This document shows positions 1-7,987 of a stretch of DNA of 19,760 bases, piece by piece (position 1 is the stretch's first letter; each line of letters opens with the position of its first letter). The stretch spans positions 1-19,760 of the forward strand of contig PHDR01000009.1 of NCBI GenBank assembly GCA_002841035.1. The letters are read 5' to 3'. The notes beneath the pieces are model-generated. The model made no database searches and was not told the origin of the DNA. It saw nothing but the letters and a program-made list of their open reading frames with translations. The DNA is from Bacteroidetes bacterium HGW-Bacteroidetes-12. GTDB taxonomy: Bacteria; Bacteroidota; Bacteroidia; Flavobacteriales_E; Vicingaceae. The translations under genes were made by a program, and so were the position numbers.

Positions 1-45
1 ACTCCTGAATTTAAACCTCGAACTCGAACATTCTGAACCAAACTC
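1..45 (-). repeat. Truncated copy of a dispersed intergenic repeat
   Basis: Bases 13-32 are identical to the reverse complement of 9571-9590 (20 of 20), and 32-45 to the reverse complement of 9503-9516 (14 of 14). Bases 1-12 match the reverse complement of 9601-9612 at 11 of 12 positions. The order of the three blocks is the same in both places, but this copy lacks about 54 bases between the first two blocks and 10 bases between the last two. It is therefore a compact relative of the element at 9488-9678, cut by the window edge. It holds no coding sequence and ends about 50 bases before dnaG. Confidence 0.75.
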
Positions 46-98
46 AGACTTTATAGGAGACAGACTCTAATTTTAATAAAAATAAATAAAATAGTTAC

Positions 99-2048
99 TT
101 GATACCAAAAGAAACCATAGACGAAATTTTTAACGCCAGCATTATTGAAGATGTGATTGGAGAATTTGTTACACTCAAAAAAAGAGGTGCTAACTATTTG
201 GGCAACTGTCCTTTTCACAATGAAAAAACACCTTCTTTTACTGTTTCTCCTGCCAAAGGTATCTATAAATGCTTTGGCTGTGGAAAAGCTGGTAACTCCG
301 TGAATTTTATTATGGAGCACGAGCATTATTCTTATCCTGAAGCATTGCGTTTTTTAGCAAATAAATACAACATTGAAATTGAAGAAGAGGAGCAAACAGA
401 CGAACAGATACAAACTGCTAATGAAAAAGAAAGCCTCTACATTGTTTCAAACTTTGCAGCTAATTATTTTGTTGATCAACTTCATAATTCCGATAGGGGA
501 AAAGCTATTGCGTTAAGTTATTTCACCGAAAGAGGTTTCACAGAAGCAACCATCAACAAATTTCAATTGGGCTACAACCCAGATGAATGGACTGCATTTA
601 CTAATGAAGCAGAAAATTCAGGTTATGACATCAAATATCTTGAAAAAACAGGATTAACTATTGTTAAAGAAGATAAAAAATTTGACCGCTTTAAAGGAAG
701 AGTAATGTTTCCTATTCACAATCTCTCTGGTCGTGTGTTGGGATTTGGAGGTAGAATTTTATCATCTAATGATAAAAAAGCGGCTAAATATGTCAACTCT
801 CCAGAATCTGAAATTTATAGCAAAAGCAATGTATTGTATGGGATTTATTTTGCAAAAAAATCCATTACGCAAGAAAACAACTGTTATTTAGTTGAAGGTT
901 ATACAGATGTAATTTCACTTTCTCAGGCTAGCATCGAAAATGTAGTTGCTTCCTCAGGAACATCGCTCACCGAAGGGCAAATTAAACTTATTAAACGATA
1001 CACCCCAAACATAACAATTCTATATGATGGAGATGCGGCTGGTTTAAAAGCTTCTTTTAGAGGAATTGATATGATTTTGAAAGAAGAAATGAACGTAAGA
1101 ATAGTGCTTTTTCCCGAAGGAGAAGACCCTGATTCTTTCGCAAAAAAATCATCTACTGAAGAACTAAAAAACTATATTACAGATAATGCCGAAGATTTTA
1201 TTCAGTTTAAAACGCACGTTTTATTAAAAGAAGCTGGAAACGACCCTATAAAAAAAGCAGAATTAATTAAGGATATTGTTGAAAGTATTTCTATTATTCC
1301 AGATCAAATTAAAAGAGCTATATATACCAAAGAATGTAGTACCTTATTAGAAATTCCTGAGCAAGCTTTAATTAATGAAACCAACAAGTTTTTGAGAAAA
1401 AAGGTTGCTACCAGACACAATTTACCCGACCAACTTGCCGATGAAATTTTTCACCCTATTTTAGAAGAAAAAAAAGGATCTGGAAATGAAGCTCTCGAAT
1501 ATTGGGAATCTGAAATTATTCGGTTACTCATAACCTATGCTCTTCAACCAATAAAAACAAAAGTAATATCCTCTGAAAACAAAGAAATTGAAAAAGACAT
1601 TTCTGTAGCTACTTATATTATTCATTCTATTAATAATGATGAAATTACTTTTGTCAACCCAATATTTCAACGAATTTTTAATCTCTATGCCGAGGGAATA
1701 AAAGAAAATAACGGACCAACTCAACAAGAGATTACGCAACATTCCGACAATGAAATTAGTCAGGTTGCCATTAATTTACTCTCCAACAAATATGAGTTAA
1801 GTTCAAATTGGGCTAAAATGCACAAAACATTTGTGGTTACTGAAGATCAACAACTAGGCATGGCTGTTATTAATTCTGTAAGTGCCTTTAAATTATGTAA
1901 AATTGACCACGTTTTATTAAACATGCAACAATTACTAAAAGAAGCCGAAAATGATGATGAAATCACCAAAATATTGGAAGATTTAATGCGTTTTCAAAAA
2001 ATTAAATCTCTTATTTCAGAAAAATTAGGCAGGGTAATCTTGAAATAA
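99..2048 (+). CDS. dnaG: DNA primase DnaG
   Basis: Synthesises RNA primers for the replication fork. The 649-residue protein has the full three-part layout. An N-terminal CHC2 zinc finger has Cys37, His40, Cys58 and Cys61 visible. The RNA polymerase domain carries RFKGRVMFPI (197-206). The TOPRIM core has EGYTD (266-270, catalytic Glu266), DGDAAG (310-315, metal-binding Asp310 and Asp312) and GEDPD (341-345). The C-terminal part, from about residue 430, is divergent, as expected for the helicase-binding region. The start is TTG at 99-101: an in-frame TAA at 87-89 excludes anything further upstream, no ATG fits, and the N-terminus (IPKETIDEIF) matches the family start. No convincing promoter is visible in the 98 bases before it. 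Its stop codon is one base from the stop of the convergent cupin gene. Confidence 0.97.
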   Translation: MIPKETIDEIFNASIIEDVIGEFVTLKKRGANYLGNCPFHNEKTPSFTVSPAKGIYKCFGCGKAGNSVNFIMEHEHYSYPEALRFLANKYNIEIEEEEQTDEQIQTANEKESLYIVSNFAANYFVDQLHNSDRGKAIALSYFTERGFTEATINKFQLGYNPDEWTAFTNEAENSGYDIKYLEKTGLTIVKEDKKFDRFKGRVMFPIHNLSGRVLGFGGRILSSNDKKAAKYVNSPESEIYSKSNVLYGIYFAKKSITQENNCYLVEGYTDVISLSQASIENVVASSGTSLTEGQIKLIKRYTPNITILYDGDAAGLKASFRGIDMILKEEMNVRIVLFPEGEDPDSFAKKSSTEELKNYITDNAEDFIQFKTHVLLKEAGNDPIKKAELIKDIVESISIIPDQIKRAIYTKECSTLLEIPEQALINETNKFLRKKVATRHNLPDQLADEIFHPILEEKKGSGNEALEYWESEIIRLLITYALQPIKTKVISSENKEIEKDISVATYIIHSINNDEITFVNPIFQRIFNLYAEGIKENNGPTQQEITQHSDNEISQVAINLLSNKYELSSNWAKMHKTFVVTEDQQLGMAVINSVSAFKLCKIDHVLLNMQQLLKEAENDDEITKILEDLMRFQKIKSLISEKLGRVILK

Positions 2049-2049
2049 A

Positions 2050-2445
2050 TCAATACTCAAAAATTCTATCTTCTCCGTCAAACTTAGGCATTTGAATAGA
2101 CAATACTTTCATAGGTATTTCAGAAATTACTTTTAACGCATGGAAGGTGTTTTTTGGAATTTCAAAAAAATCTCCTTTTTTAATAGTGAAGCTGTTTTTA
2201 CCAACAGTCATTATTCCTTCTCCCTCTATTACGGTAATTGTTTCTGTGTGGGTTAGGTGTTTATGTGATTTTACCTCTTTTTTTATCCAAATCACATAGT
2301 AAGAGTTGTTCTCGTTTTCATAAATAGGTTCAACCAAAATGTTTTCATACGATTGTTTGGGTTGAAGGGTATCTAAATTTAATACTCCTTGAGCAACTCC
2401 TATCTTCATGCAAAATAAAAATAAAATAAAAATTAGAATTTTCAT
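2050..2445 (-). CDS. Exported single-domain cupin protein
   Basis: A 131-residue protein with an N-terminal hydrophobic signal sequence (about residues 1-19, likely cleaved after VAQ), so probably periplasmic. The rest is one cupin barrel. Motif 1 is complete: His61-x-His63-x4-Glu68-x6-Gly75. Motif 2 is G91-x5-P97-x-N99-x2-His102, with Asn where the consensus has Gly. The four ligands His61, His63, Glu68 and His102 predict a metal site. The substrate cannot be read from sequence. The gene starts 12 bases after the persulfide dioxygenase stop and is surely cotranscribed with it, which suggests, without proving, a role in sulfur chemistry. It ends one base from the dnaG stop with no terminator between. 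Confidence 0.85.
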   Translation of the reverse strand: MKILIFILFLFCMKIGVAQGVLNLDTLQPKQSYENILVEPIYENENNSYYVIWIKKEVKSHKHLTHTETITVIEGEGIMTVGKNSFTIKKGDFFEIPKNTFHALKVISEIPMKVLSIQMPKFDGEDRIFEY

Positions 2446-2457
2446 TGTTTTAGTTTT

Positions 2458-3876
2458 TTAAAATGCCATTGTTGATGGGCAAACATAATCAGAACATTGA
2501 ATTTTATTAGATTTCTTCAATTCATTAAAACCACCTTCAACATTAATTAATTTTTCATAGCCTTTTTGTTTTAAAATAGATATGGCAATTAATGAACGAT
2601 AACCTCCAGCACAATGCACATAATAGGTTTTATCTTTACTTACCTCATTAAAATCAGCAAACAGCGTATCTAATTGTGTGTTCTGAACATGAGGATGCTC
2701 AATGTGTTCGGAGAAAAATTCTGTTTTTTTTCTGACATCCAATACGTTATCGTCAGGAGTAAGGTTGTTAACAAAATAAGTTGGGGTTACTGATGTAACA
2801 GAGCTTAAAGAAAAACCAGCTTCTTTCCATGCTTTAATTCCTCCATTCAAGTATCCTAACGAATTGTCGTATCCAACCCGAGCAAGACGCATCACAGCTT
2901 CTTCTTCTCTTCCTTCGGGAGCGATTATAATAATAGGTTGGTTTATGTTTTCTATTAAAGTTCCAACCCAAGGTGCAAAACTTCCATCTAATCCAATAAA
3001 TAAAGAATTAGGCAGGTGTTCTTTTACAAAATCAGTAGTTGAGCGGACATCTAAACATAATACATTCCTATCTTGAATTAACGTATTAACATCTTGAGCA
3101 GAAAGTGGGGTTAATCCTTGTTTTAAAATTTCATCAAAACTTTTGTTCACTCCTTTATTCATTGCCACATTTTTAGGGAAATATTGCGGTGGAGGTAACA
3201 AGCCAGTAGTAACTTCTTTAATAAATTCTTCTTTGGTCATGTCTGCTCTAAGTGCGTAATTTAGCTTTTTCTGATTACCTAATGTGTCAAAAGTTTCTTT
3301 GCTCATGTTTTTACCACAAGCCGAACCAGCTCCATGAGCAGGATAAATAGTTATTGTATCTGGCAAAACCATAATTTTATTTCGTAACGAATTAAACAAA
3401 TATGCGGCTAAATCTGCTTCTGTTACATCTGATTTTACGGCTAAATCTGGTCTTCCAACATCACCTATAAACAAAGTATCTCCAGTGAAAATAGAATTTT
3501 CTTTTCCTTCTTCATCTAACAATAAATAGGAGGCAGATTCCATGGTATGTCCAGGTGTATGCAACAATTTCAATGTAATTTTTCCTACTGAAAAAAGTTC
3601 GTTGTCTTTTCCTGAATGAAAATCAAAATTTGGATTTGCATTTGGTCCAAAAACAATAGTTGCACCTGTTTTTTTAGCTAAATCAACATGTCCGGAAACA
3701 AAATCAGCATGAAAATGCGTTAGAAAAACATATTTAATTTTAGTCCCTCTTTTTTTTGCCAATTCAACATAAGGGGCTGTTTCTCTTAGAGGATCAATAA
3801 TGGCTGCTTCGCCATTTGATTCGATGTAATAAGCTGCTTCAGCCAGACATCCTGTGTAAAGTTGTTCTATATACAT
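2458..3876 (-). CDS. CstB-like persulfide dioxygenase-rhodanese fusion (MBL fold + two rhodanese domains)
   Basis: A 472-residue protein. An ETHE1-type metallo-beta-lactamase domain occupies about residues 1-250: HFHAD at 54-58, His110 in HTPGH, Asp133 in TGDTLF, His181 in YPAHGAGS. Two rhodanese domains follow, about 255-355 and 365-455. The first has no Cys at the active-site loop (APEGREE near 319-325). The second has Cys422 in the loop HCAGGYRS. MBL plus pseudo-rhodanese plus active rhodanese is the architecture of Staphylococcus aureus CstB, which oxidises low-molecular-weight persulfides and yields thiosulfate; that activity is inferred here. It lies 12 bases downstream of a TauE/SafE permease, as in cst operons, and 12 bases upstream of a cupin gene. 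Databases often label such proteins only as MBL-fold hydrolase. No signal peptide, so cytoplasmic. Confidence 0.92.
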   Translation of the reverse strand: MYIEQLYTGCLAEAAYYIESNGEAAIIDPLRETAPYVELAKKRGTKIKYVFLTHFHADFVSGHVDLAKKTGATIVFGPNANPNFDFHSGKDNELFSVGKITLKLLHTPGHTMESASYLLLDEEGKENSIFTGDTLFIGDVGRPDLAVKSDVTEADLAAYLFNSLRNKIMVLPDTITIYPAHGAGSACGKNMSKETFDTLGNQKKLNYALRADMTKEEFIKEVTTGLLPPPQYFPKNVAMNKGVNKSFDEILKQGLTPLSAQDVNTLIQDRNVLCLDVRSTTDFVKEHLPNSLFIGLDGSFAPWVGTLIENINQPIIIIAPEGREEEAVMRLARVGYDNSLGYLNGGIKAWKEAGFSLSSVTSVTPTYFVNNLTPDDNVLDVRKKTEFFSEHIEHPHVQNTQLDTLFADFNEVSKDKTYYVHCAGGYRSLIAISILKQKGYEKLINVEGGFNELKKSNKIQCSDYVCPSTMAF

Positions 3877-3888
3877 ATCTTTTAAATT

Positions 3889-4680
3889 TTAAACTAAAAT
3901 TATTTCCTTAATTAATATAAGCACTCCTGCAATCAAAACAAACCATCCGAAACCCTTTTTTAGTTTGTCCCCATCTATTTTTTTTGATATGATGTTGCCA
4001 ATTAACATTCCTGCTAATGAAAATAGTGAGAAGAAAAACAACAACTTCCAATCAATTTCTATGTGAAAAGTACTTCCATAAAATCCAAAAGCGGAATTTA
4101 GTGTAACGATGAGTAATGTAGTTCCTATAGCCATTTTCATAGATAAATCACCTATTTTGAGCAAGGCTGGAACAATAATAAACCCCCCACCTATACCTAC
4201 AAATCCAGAAATAGCACCAGTCATCATTCCTGCAAAAAAGTTTAATAAATAATTTTTCTTATGAATTTTTAATTCATCAGTCGATAGCTTCTTTCGTATC
4301 ATCACAATAGCCGACAACAGCATGGTTATGGCTAACAAAAACATAATTACCATACGTTTAGTAATAATAAAAAAGCCAACTGAAAATAATGTTTCAGGAA
4401 TAATAGGCATGATGTATTTACGAGTTATGAATATAGCCAAAACTGTTGGTATTCCAAAAAAAAAAGCCATTTTATAGTTAACAAGCCCTTGCCTATGTTT
4501 TAGAAAAACGCCCATCAAACTAACCACTCCTATAAGAAAAAGGGAATAACCAGTTGCCGTTTCAACATCTTCAATATGAAAAAGATAAACTAAAATTGGT
4601 AATGCTAAAAAACCACCCGAACCTATAAGTCCCAATGTAATTCCAACCAAAATAGCAGCTATGTAGCCTATTATTTCCAC
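3889..4680 (-). CDS. TauE/SafE-family sulfur-anion permease
   Basis: An integral inner-membrane protein of 263 residues with about eight hydrophobic segments. The family's internal duplication is visible: GLIGSGGFLALPIL (17-30) and GFVGIGGGFIIVPAL (159-173) are the two glycine-rich half motifs. Family members move sulfite, sulfoacetate, thiosulfate or related anions. Next to a CstB-like enzyme the likely cargo is an oxidised sulfur product such as sulfite or thiosulfate, by inference. The start is GTG at 4678-4680, preceded by an A-rich leader; the reading frame from there begins directly with the first membrane helix. It is 12 bases upstream of the persulfide dioxygenase and 41 bases downstream of the thioesterase. 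No clear promoter lies in that 41-base gap, so all four genes may be one transcript. Confidence 0.9.
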   Translation of the reverse strand: MEIIGYIAAILVGITLGLIGSGGFLALPILVYLFHIEDVETATGYSLFLIGVVSLMGVFLKHRQGLVNYKMAFFFGIPTVLAIFITRKYIMPIIPETLFSVGFFIITKRMVIMFLLAITMLLSAIVMIRKKLSTDELKIHKKNYLLNFFAGMMTGAISGFVGIGGGFIIVPALLKIGDLSMKMAIGTTLLIVTLNSAFGFYGSTFHIEIDWKLLFFFSLFSLAGMLIGNIISKKIDGDKLKKGFGWFVLIAGVLILIKEIILV

Positions 4681-4721
4681 TTTTTTAATTGTTGTTTTTA
4701 TATAAAAATAGGCAGAATCTA

Positions 4722-5231
4722 TTAATCAAAAAGTTTCTTTAGTTCTGTTGCATCAGAAGGTTTCATTTTACCAGCAAGGATAAGACTAAGTTGTCTTCTT
4801 CTTAAGGCACCTTCATATCGTTCTTTTTCGTCTTCCGTTTCAGGAATAATTTCAGGAACTGCAATAGGGTTTCCTATTTGATCAACTGCAACAAATGTAT
4901 AAATGGCATTGTTGCAGTGTTTTTTTTCTCCAGTACGATGGTCTTCTACAAAAACATCAATAAACACTTCCATAGAAGAAGTGAACGTACGTGATACTTT
5001 GCCCTCTAGAGTAATGATATCTCCAAGCCTTATTGGATGAGCAAAAGAAACATTGTTTACAGAAGCAGTAACTACCACTCTATTGCAACATCGATGAGCC
5101 GAAATTGCAGAGCAAATGTCCATTAAGTGCAATAATCTACCTCCCATTAAATTTCCTAATGTATTGGTGTCGTTAGGCAACACTATTTCGGTCATAATGG
5201 TAAAGGTATCGGAGGGTTTTTTTGCTTTCAT
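4722..5231 (-). CDS. Acyl-CoA thioesterase, hotdog fold (YciA/BACH type)
   Basis: Hydrolyses acyl-CoA thioesters to free acid and CoA; chain-length preference cannot be deduced. The 169-residue protein is one hotdog domain with the family signature PNDTNTLGNLMGGRLLHLMD at 19-38, containing the expected active-site Asn23 and Asp38. The second strand block, ASVNNVSFAHPIRLGDII (56-73), is also typical. The C-terminal tail (about 130-169) is charged and helical. It is the first gene of the leftward block that continues into TauE and the persulfide dioxygenase, with a good promoter match 26 bases upstream. Coupling of a thioesterase to sulfur genes is not an established functional link and may be only positional. 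Confidence 0.92.
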   Translation of the reverse strand: MKAKKPSDTFTIMTEIVLPNDTNTLGNLMGGRLLHLMDICSAISAHRCCNRVVVTASVNNVSFAHPIRLGDIITLEGKVSRTFTSSMEVFIDVFVEDHRTGEKKHCNNAIYTFVAVDQIGNPIAVPEIIPETEDEKERYEGALRRRQLSLILAGKMKPSDATELKKLFD

Positions 5232-5256
5232 AAATATTGTGTTTTAATTTACACTA

Positions 5257-5264
5257 CAAAATTA
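5257..5264 (-). promoter_or_regulatory. Bacteroidetes-type -7 element upstream of the thioesterase gene
   Basis: On the minus strand the octamer TAATTTTG matches TAnnTTTG exactly and sits 26 bases before the ATG. A -33 element is not clear. It would drive the thioesterase and possibly the TauE, persulfide dioxygenase and cupin genes behind it. Confidence 0.55.
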
Positions 5265-5414
5265 CGTAGAAAATAGGAGTTTTTAAAGAACTAACTTTTG
5301 AGGTGTTTTTTTAATATTGTTTCCGAAATTGTTTCATTTTAATCAAAAATAGAATGAGCATAGGATATGAAGATATTCTGAAACTTATTTCTTTTTTTGT
5401 TGTGCTTTTTAACT

Positions 5415-6407
5415 CTAAAAACTCACAGTCAAAGCTAAGGCTTGTAGTTGTCTAAGGTATTCTCTTTTGTCAAATTTGGGAGCGTAAACATAGCCATCAA
5501 TAGTAATTACTCGGTTTCGTTGTTCGTCCACCATAGAATAGCTTACAAATGGACCTCCCATAAAATCGCCATTCATTTGCCATAAACCACGCAATTCTTT
5601 GGCATAAATTCCTTTAAAATTGATTTCTCTTTCTTTTGGTATGTACGCTCCAAATGTTTCCATGTAGGAACCATCGGCACCTCCAGGAATATGTTGTTTG
5701 GTAACAGCATTCCTTTTGGCAGTTAGTTGGTGTACATTAAAAATGCTATCATTATCGTAAGGATACGTATAAATAATGAATCCCTGACTGATAGGATGCT
5801 CGCCCATAGAATATTCTTTTCTAAGCCAAATAAAATTAGTATCTTCTTTCGCAATGTAAAACAAATCATCTATGTGCATAGAGAGTTTTAATTTCTCTTC
5901 TAATTGCTTGGCTAGTTTGCTGTTTTTATTGACTTTGTATTTATTTTGAAGTCTTTCAGTTTCTTTTTCATTAAAGTAATCCACTAGGTTTTTAGCATTT
6001 TTTTCAATTATTTCAGCAGCATTTTTATCGTTTTTTGCTAAAATAGTTACTACCATTTGTCCATCAGACCAAACATCTTTTTTAATAGCAACTGCTGATT
6101 CTTTGTTTGCATTAATTTCTATGAGAATAATATTTCTATTGGTTTGTAAAATGCTTGCAAAAGCTCTGTGAGGAACATGAATAAGATCAAAAACTGCTTC
6201 TGCTTGCGGAAGTCCTACTTGGGTTGTTGAAAATGCTTCTTGAATTGCTTCGCCCGTTTTATTATTCCAATAAGAGGAATCTACAACAACCAACAGTTCT
6301 CCTGATTTCCCTGAAATTTTTGGTAAAATACGTTCGTTGGTTTCATCGCAAGAATAAAACAATGAACCAAAAATAACTAGTAGGAGAAAAAAATGCTTTT
6401 TGTTCAT
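5415..6407 (-). CDS. DUF4837 family lipoprotein
   Basis: A 330-residue predicted lipoprotein: short basic N-terminus, hydrophobic stretch, and lipobox FYSC with the lipidated Cys at residue 20. The body matches DUF4837, a family of unknown function I know from Bacteroidota. The features I recognise are the early SGKSGELLVVVD block, the EEKLKLSMHIDDLF region, and a C-terminal part rich in aromatic residues and glycines (GLWQMNGDFMGGPFVSYSM). There are no catalytic motifs I can name. It is the third gene of the leftward gatA - lytic transglycosylase - DUF4837 series, 55 bases after the transglycosylase stop, which suggests an envelope role. After its stop (5414 down to 5232) I see no strong terminator. 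Confidence 0.85.
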   Translation of the reverse strand: MNKKHFFLLLVIFGSLFYSCDETNERILPKISGKSGELLVVVDSSYWNNKTGEAIQEAFSTTQVGLPQAEAVFDLIHVPHRAFASILQTNRNIILIEINANKESAVAIKKDVWSDGQMVVTILAKNDKNAAEIIEKNAKNLVDYFNEKETERLQNKYKVNKNSKLAKQLEEKLKLSMHIDDLFYIAKEDTNFIWLRKEYSMGEHPISQGFIIYTYPYDNDSIFNVHQLTAKRNAVTKQHIPGGADGSYMETFGAYIPKEREINFKGIYAKELRGLWQMNGDFMGGPFVSYSMVDEQRNRVITIDGYVYAPKFDKREYLRQLQALALTVSF

Positions 6408-6462
6408 TGTGTGTATAAGGTTATTTAATTTTAATTTTCAAATTAATATAATCTGAATTCCA

Positions 6463-7962
6463 TTACCCAACTGGTTTAATCTTAATTCTTGTTCCCGTTT
6501 TAAGGTTTTTGTCATCAATGTTTTTATTTAATTCTTGTAATTGTTCCAAAGACACGCCCTCATATCTATTTGCAATGTTCCACATCGTATCACCAGCTTT
6601 AACTGTGTAGAACACATATCCGTCTTCATTTGTAGTTTTTAATTTTTCTTGTTTTACTTGGTCAATTGTTTTGTTCTGTGCCAAATAACTTGCTTTTGGA
6701 TAAATTTTAAGTTTCTGTCCAACACTTAACCTGTCGCTATGTAAATTATTCCAATCTTTTATTTGGCTAACTCTACAGTGGTATTTTGTGGCTATTTTCC
6801 CAAGTACATCTCCGCTTCTTACCGTATAAGTAACCTCCGAACCGCCTCTAGCTTCAGCCAAATGAGTTGTATTATTCTGACTCACAGCAATACTGTCTTT
6901 AATGTCTTTATCGGTTTTAATTGCATAAATTGTTTTTTCATTCATTAAAAAAACACCAATTTTTTCTGCTGGCAGACAAAGTGTGTTTGCATTTTGTGTA
7001 TTTGGAATAAAGTTTTGTTTGTAGGCAGGGTTTAGATAAGCTATATACTCAACAGGCATTTCTAAAAATGTAGCTAATTGTTCGAAAGAAAGGTGTTGAG
7101 TTACGCCAACAGTATCTACTTTAAAACAAGAAATGTCAGGCTGAATCGGATAAATATTATGTTCGGCTGCATAACTCATAACATAATTTACAGCAATAAA
7201 AGCAGGTACATATCCTTGTGTTTCTATAGGTAAAAACGGTCGAATTTCCCAATACGTTTTTCCTCCTCCAGACCTTCTAATGGCTTTATTAACATTGCCT
7301 GGTCCTGCATTATAAGCCGCTAAAACCAAATCCCAATCATTATACATATTGTGTAAATATTTCAAATATCTACATGCTGCATCTGTTGATTTATATACAT
7401 CACTTCGCTCATCATAATAAGAAGTTACTTCTAAACCAAACATTTTGCCTGTGGGATACATAAACTGCCACAACCCTGTTGCCCCTACTCTCGATTTTGC
7501 TTTAGGATTTAATGCGGATTCAACAATGGGTAAATATTTTAATTCTAACGGCAAGTTATACCTATCTAAGGCTTCTTCAAAAGTTGGAAAATAAACAGGG
7601 GCTAAACCCAACATTCGTGCGGTTGTTTTCTTTCGTCTCTTAGCATACAAATCAACATAGCCTCGCACATAATTGTTATACACTAATGAAAATGGAGAAT
7701 GTGCATTTAATTTATGAAAGCGTTTTGCGTAAGTAATACTATCAAAAACAGGAATTGAGTCGATAGCATAATTGTATTTTTTTTTCTTGTGGACATTGTC
7801 ATTAAAACCCAAGCTTTCAAAATAGCCAGAAGCCATCATACTATCTATCATTGCCAAAATTGGGTCGTCTTCTAAAACCACAAAAGAACTGTCTTTATTT
7901 TTTTCTTGCGAAAACAAAGAAGTTGATAAAATTAAGAGGAATATAAGGGTTAATTTATTCAT
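6463..7962 (-). CDS. Membrane-bound lytic murein transglycosylase (MltD-like) with two LysM domains
   Basis: Cleaves peptidoglycan glycan strands, forming 1,6-anhydromuramyl ends, in the periplasm. A Sec signal peptide (residues 1-19, ending SLFSQ) is followed by a linker, then an SLT (GH23) domain around 125-245. That domain has catalytic Glu148 in LPIVESALNPKAKS, then GATGLWQFM and the AAYNAGPGNV block. A MltD-type middle region follows, with LysM domains at about 378-422 and 450-497, each with the usual Y-x-V-x-x-GD start. I chose the ATG at 7960-7962 because it begins the signal peptide; an ATG three codons upstream (7969-7971) is possible. It lies 25 bases behind gatA, surely cotranscribed. 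The signal peptide has no lipobox, unlike E. coli MltD. Confidence 0.92.
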   Translation of the reverse strand: MNKLTLIFLLILSTSLFSQEKNKDSSFVVLEDDPILAMIDSMMASGYFESLGFNDNVHKKKKYNYAIDSIPVFDSITYAKRFHKLNAHSPFSLVYNNYVRGYVDLYAKRRKKTTARMLGLAPVYFPTFEEALDRYNLPLELKYLPIVESALNPKAKSRVGATGLWQFMYPTGKMFGLEVTSYYDERSDVYKSTDAACRYLKYLHNMYNDWDLVLAAYNAGPGNVNKAIRRSGGGKTYWEIRPFLPIETQGYVPAFIAVNYVMSYAAEHNIYPIQPDISCFKVDTVGVTQHLSFEQLATFLEMPVEYIAYLNPAYKQNFIPNTQNANTLCLPAEKIGVFLMNEKTIYAIKTDKDIKDSIAVSQNNTTHLAEARGGSEVTYTVRSGDVLGKIATKYHCRVSQIKDWNNLHSDRLSVGQKLKIYPKASYLAQNKTIDQVKQEKLKTTNEDGYVFYTVKAGDTMWNIANRYEGVSLEQLQELNKNIDDKNLKTGTRIKIKPVG

Positions 7963-7987
7963 AGGTAACATTGATTAACGTAAGTTT

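Noticed and set aside
51..326. Leftward open frame of 91 codons over the start of dnaG
   Set aside because: It is antisense to the dnaG zinc-finger region, has no family features, and is rich in Phe/Ile/Lys as expected for a shadow frame.
5232..5414. Small RNA or riboswitch before the thioesterase gene
   Set aside because: Apart from the -7 element and a short partial repeat (GAAACAAT twice) I see no conserved fold or strong stem.
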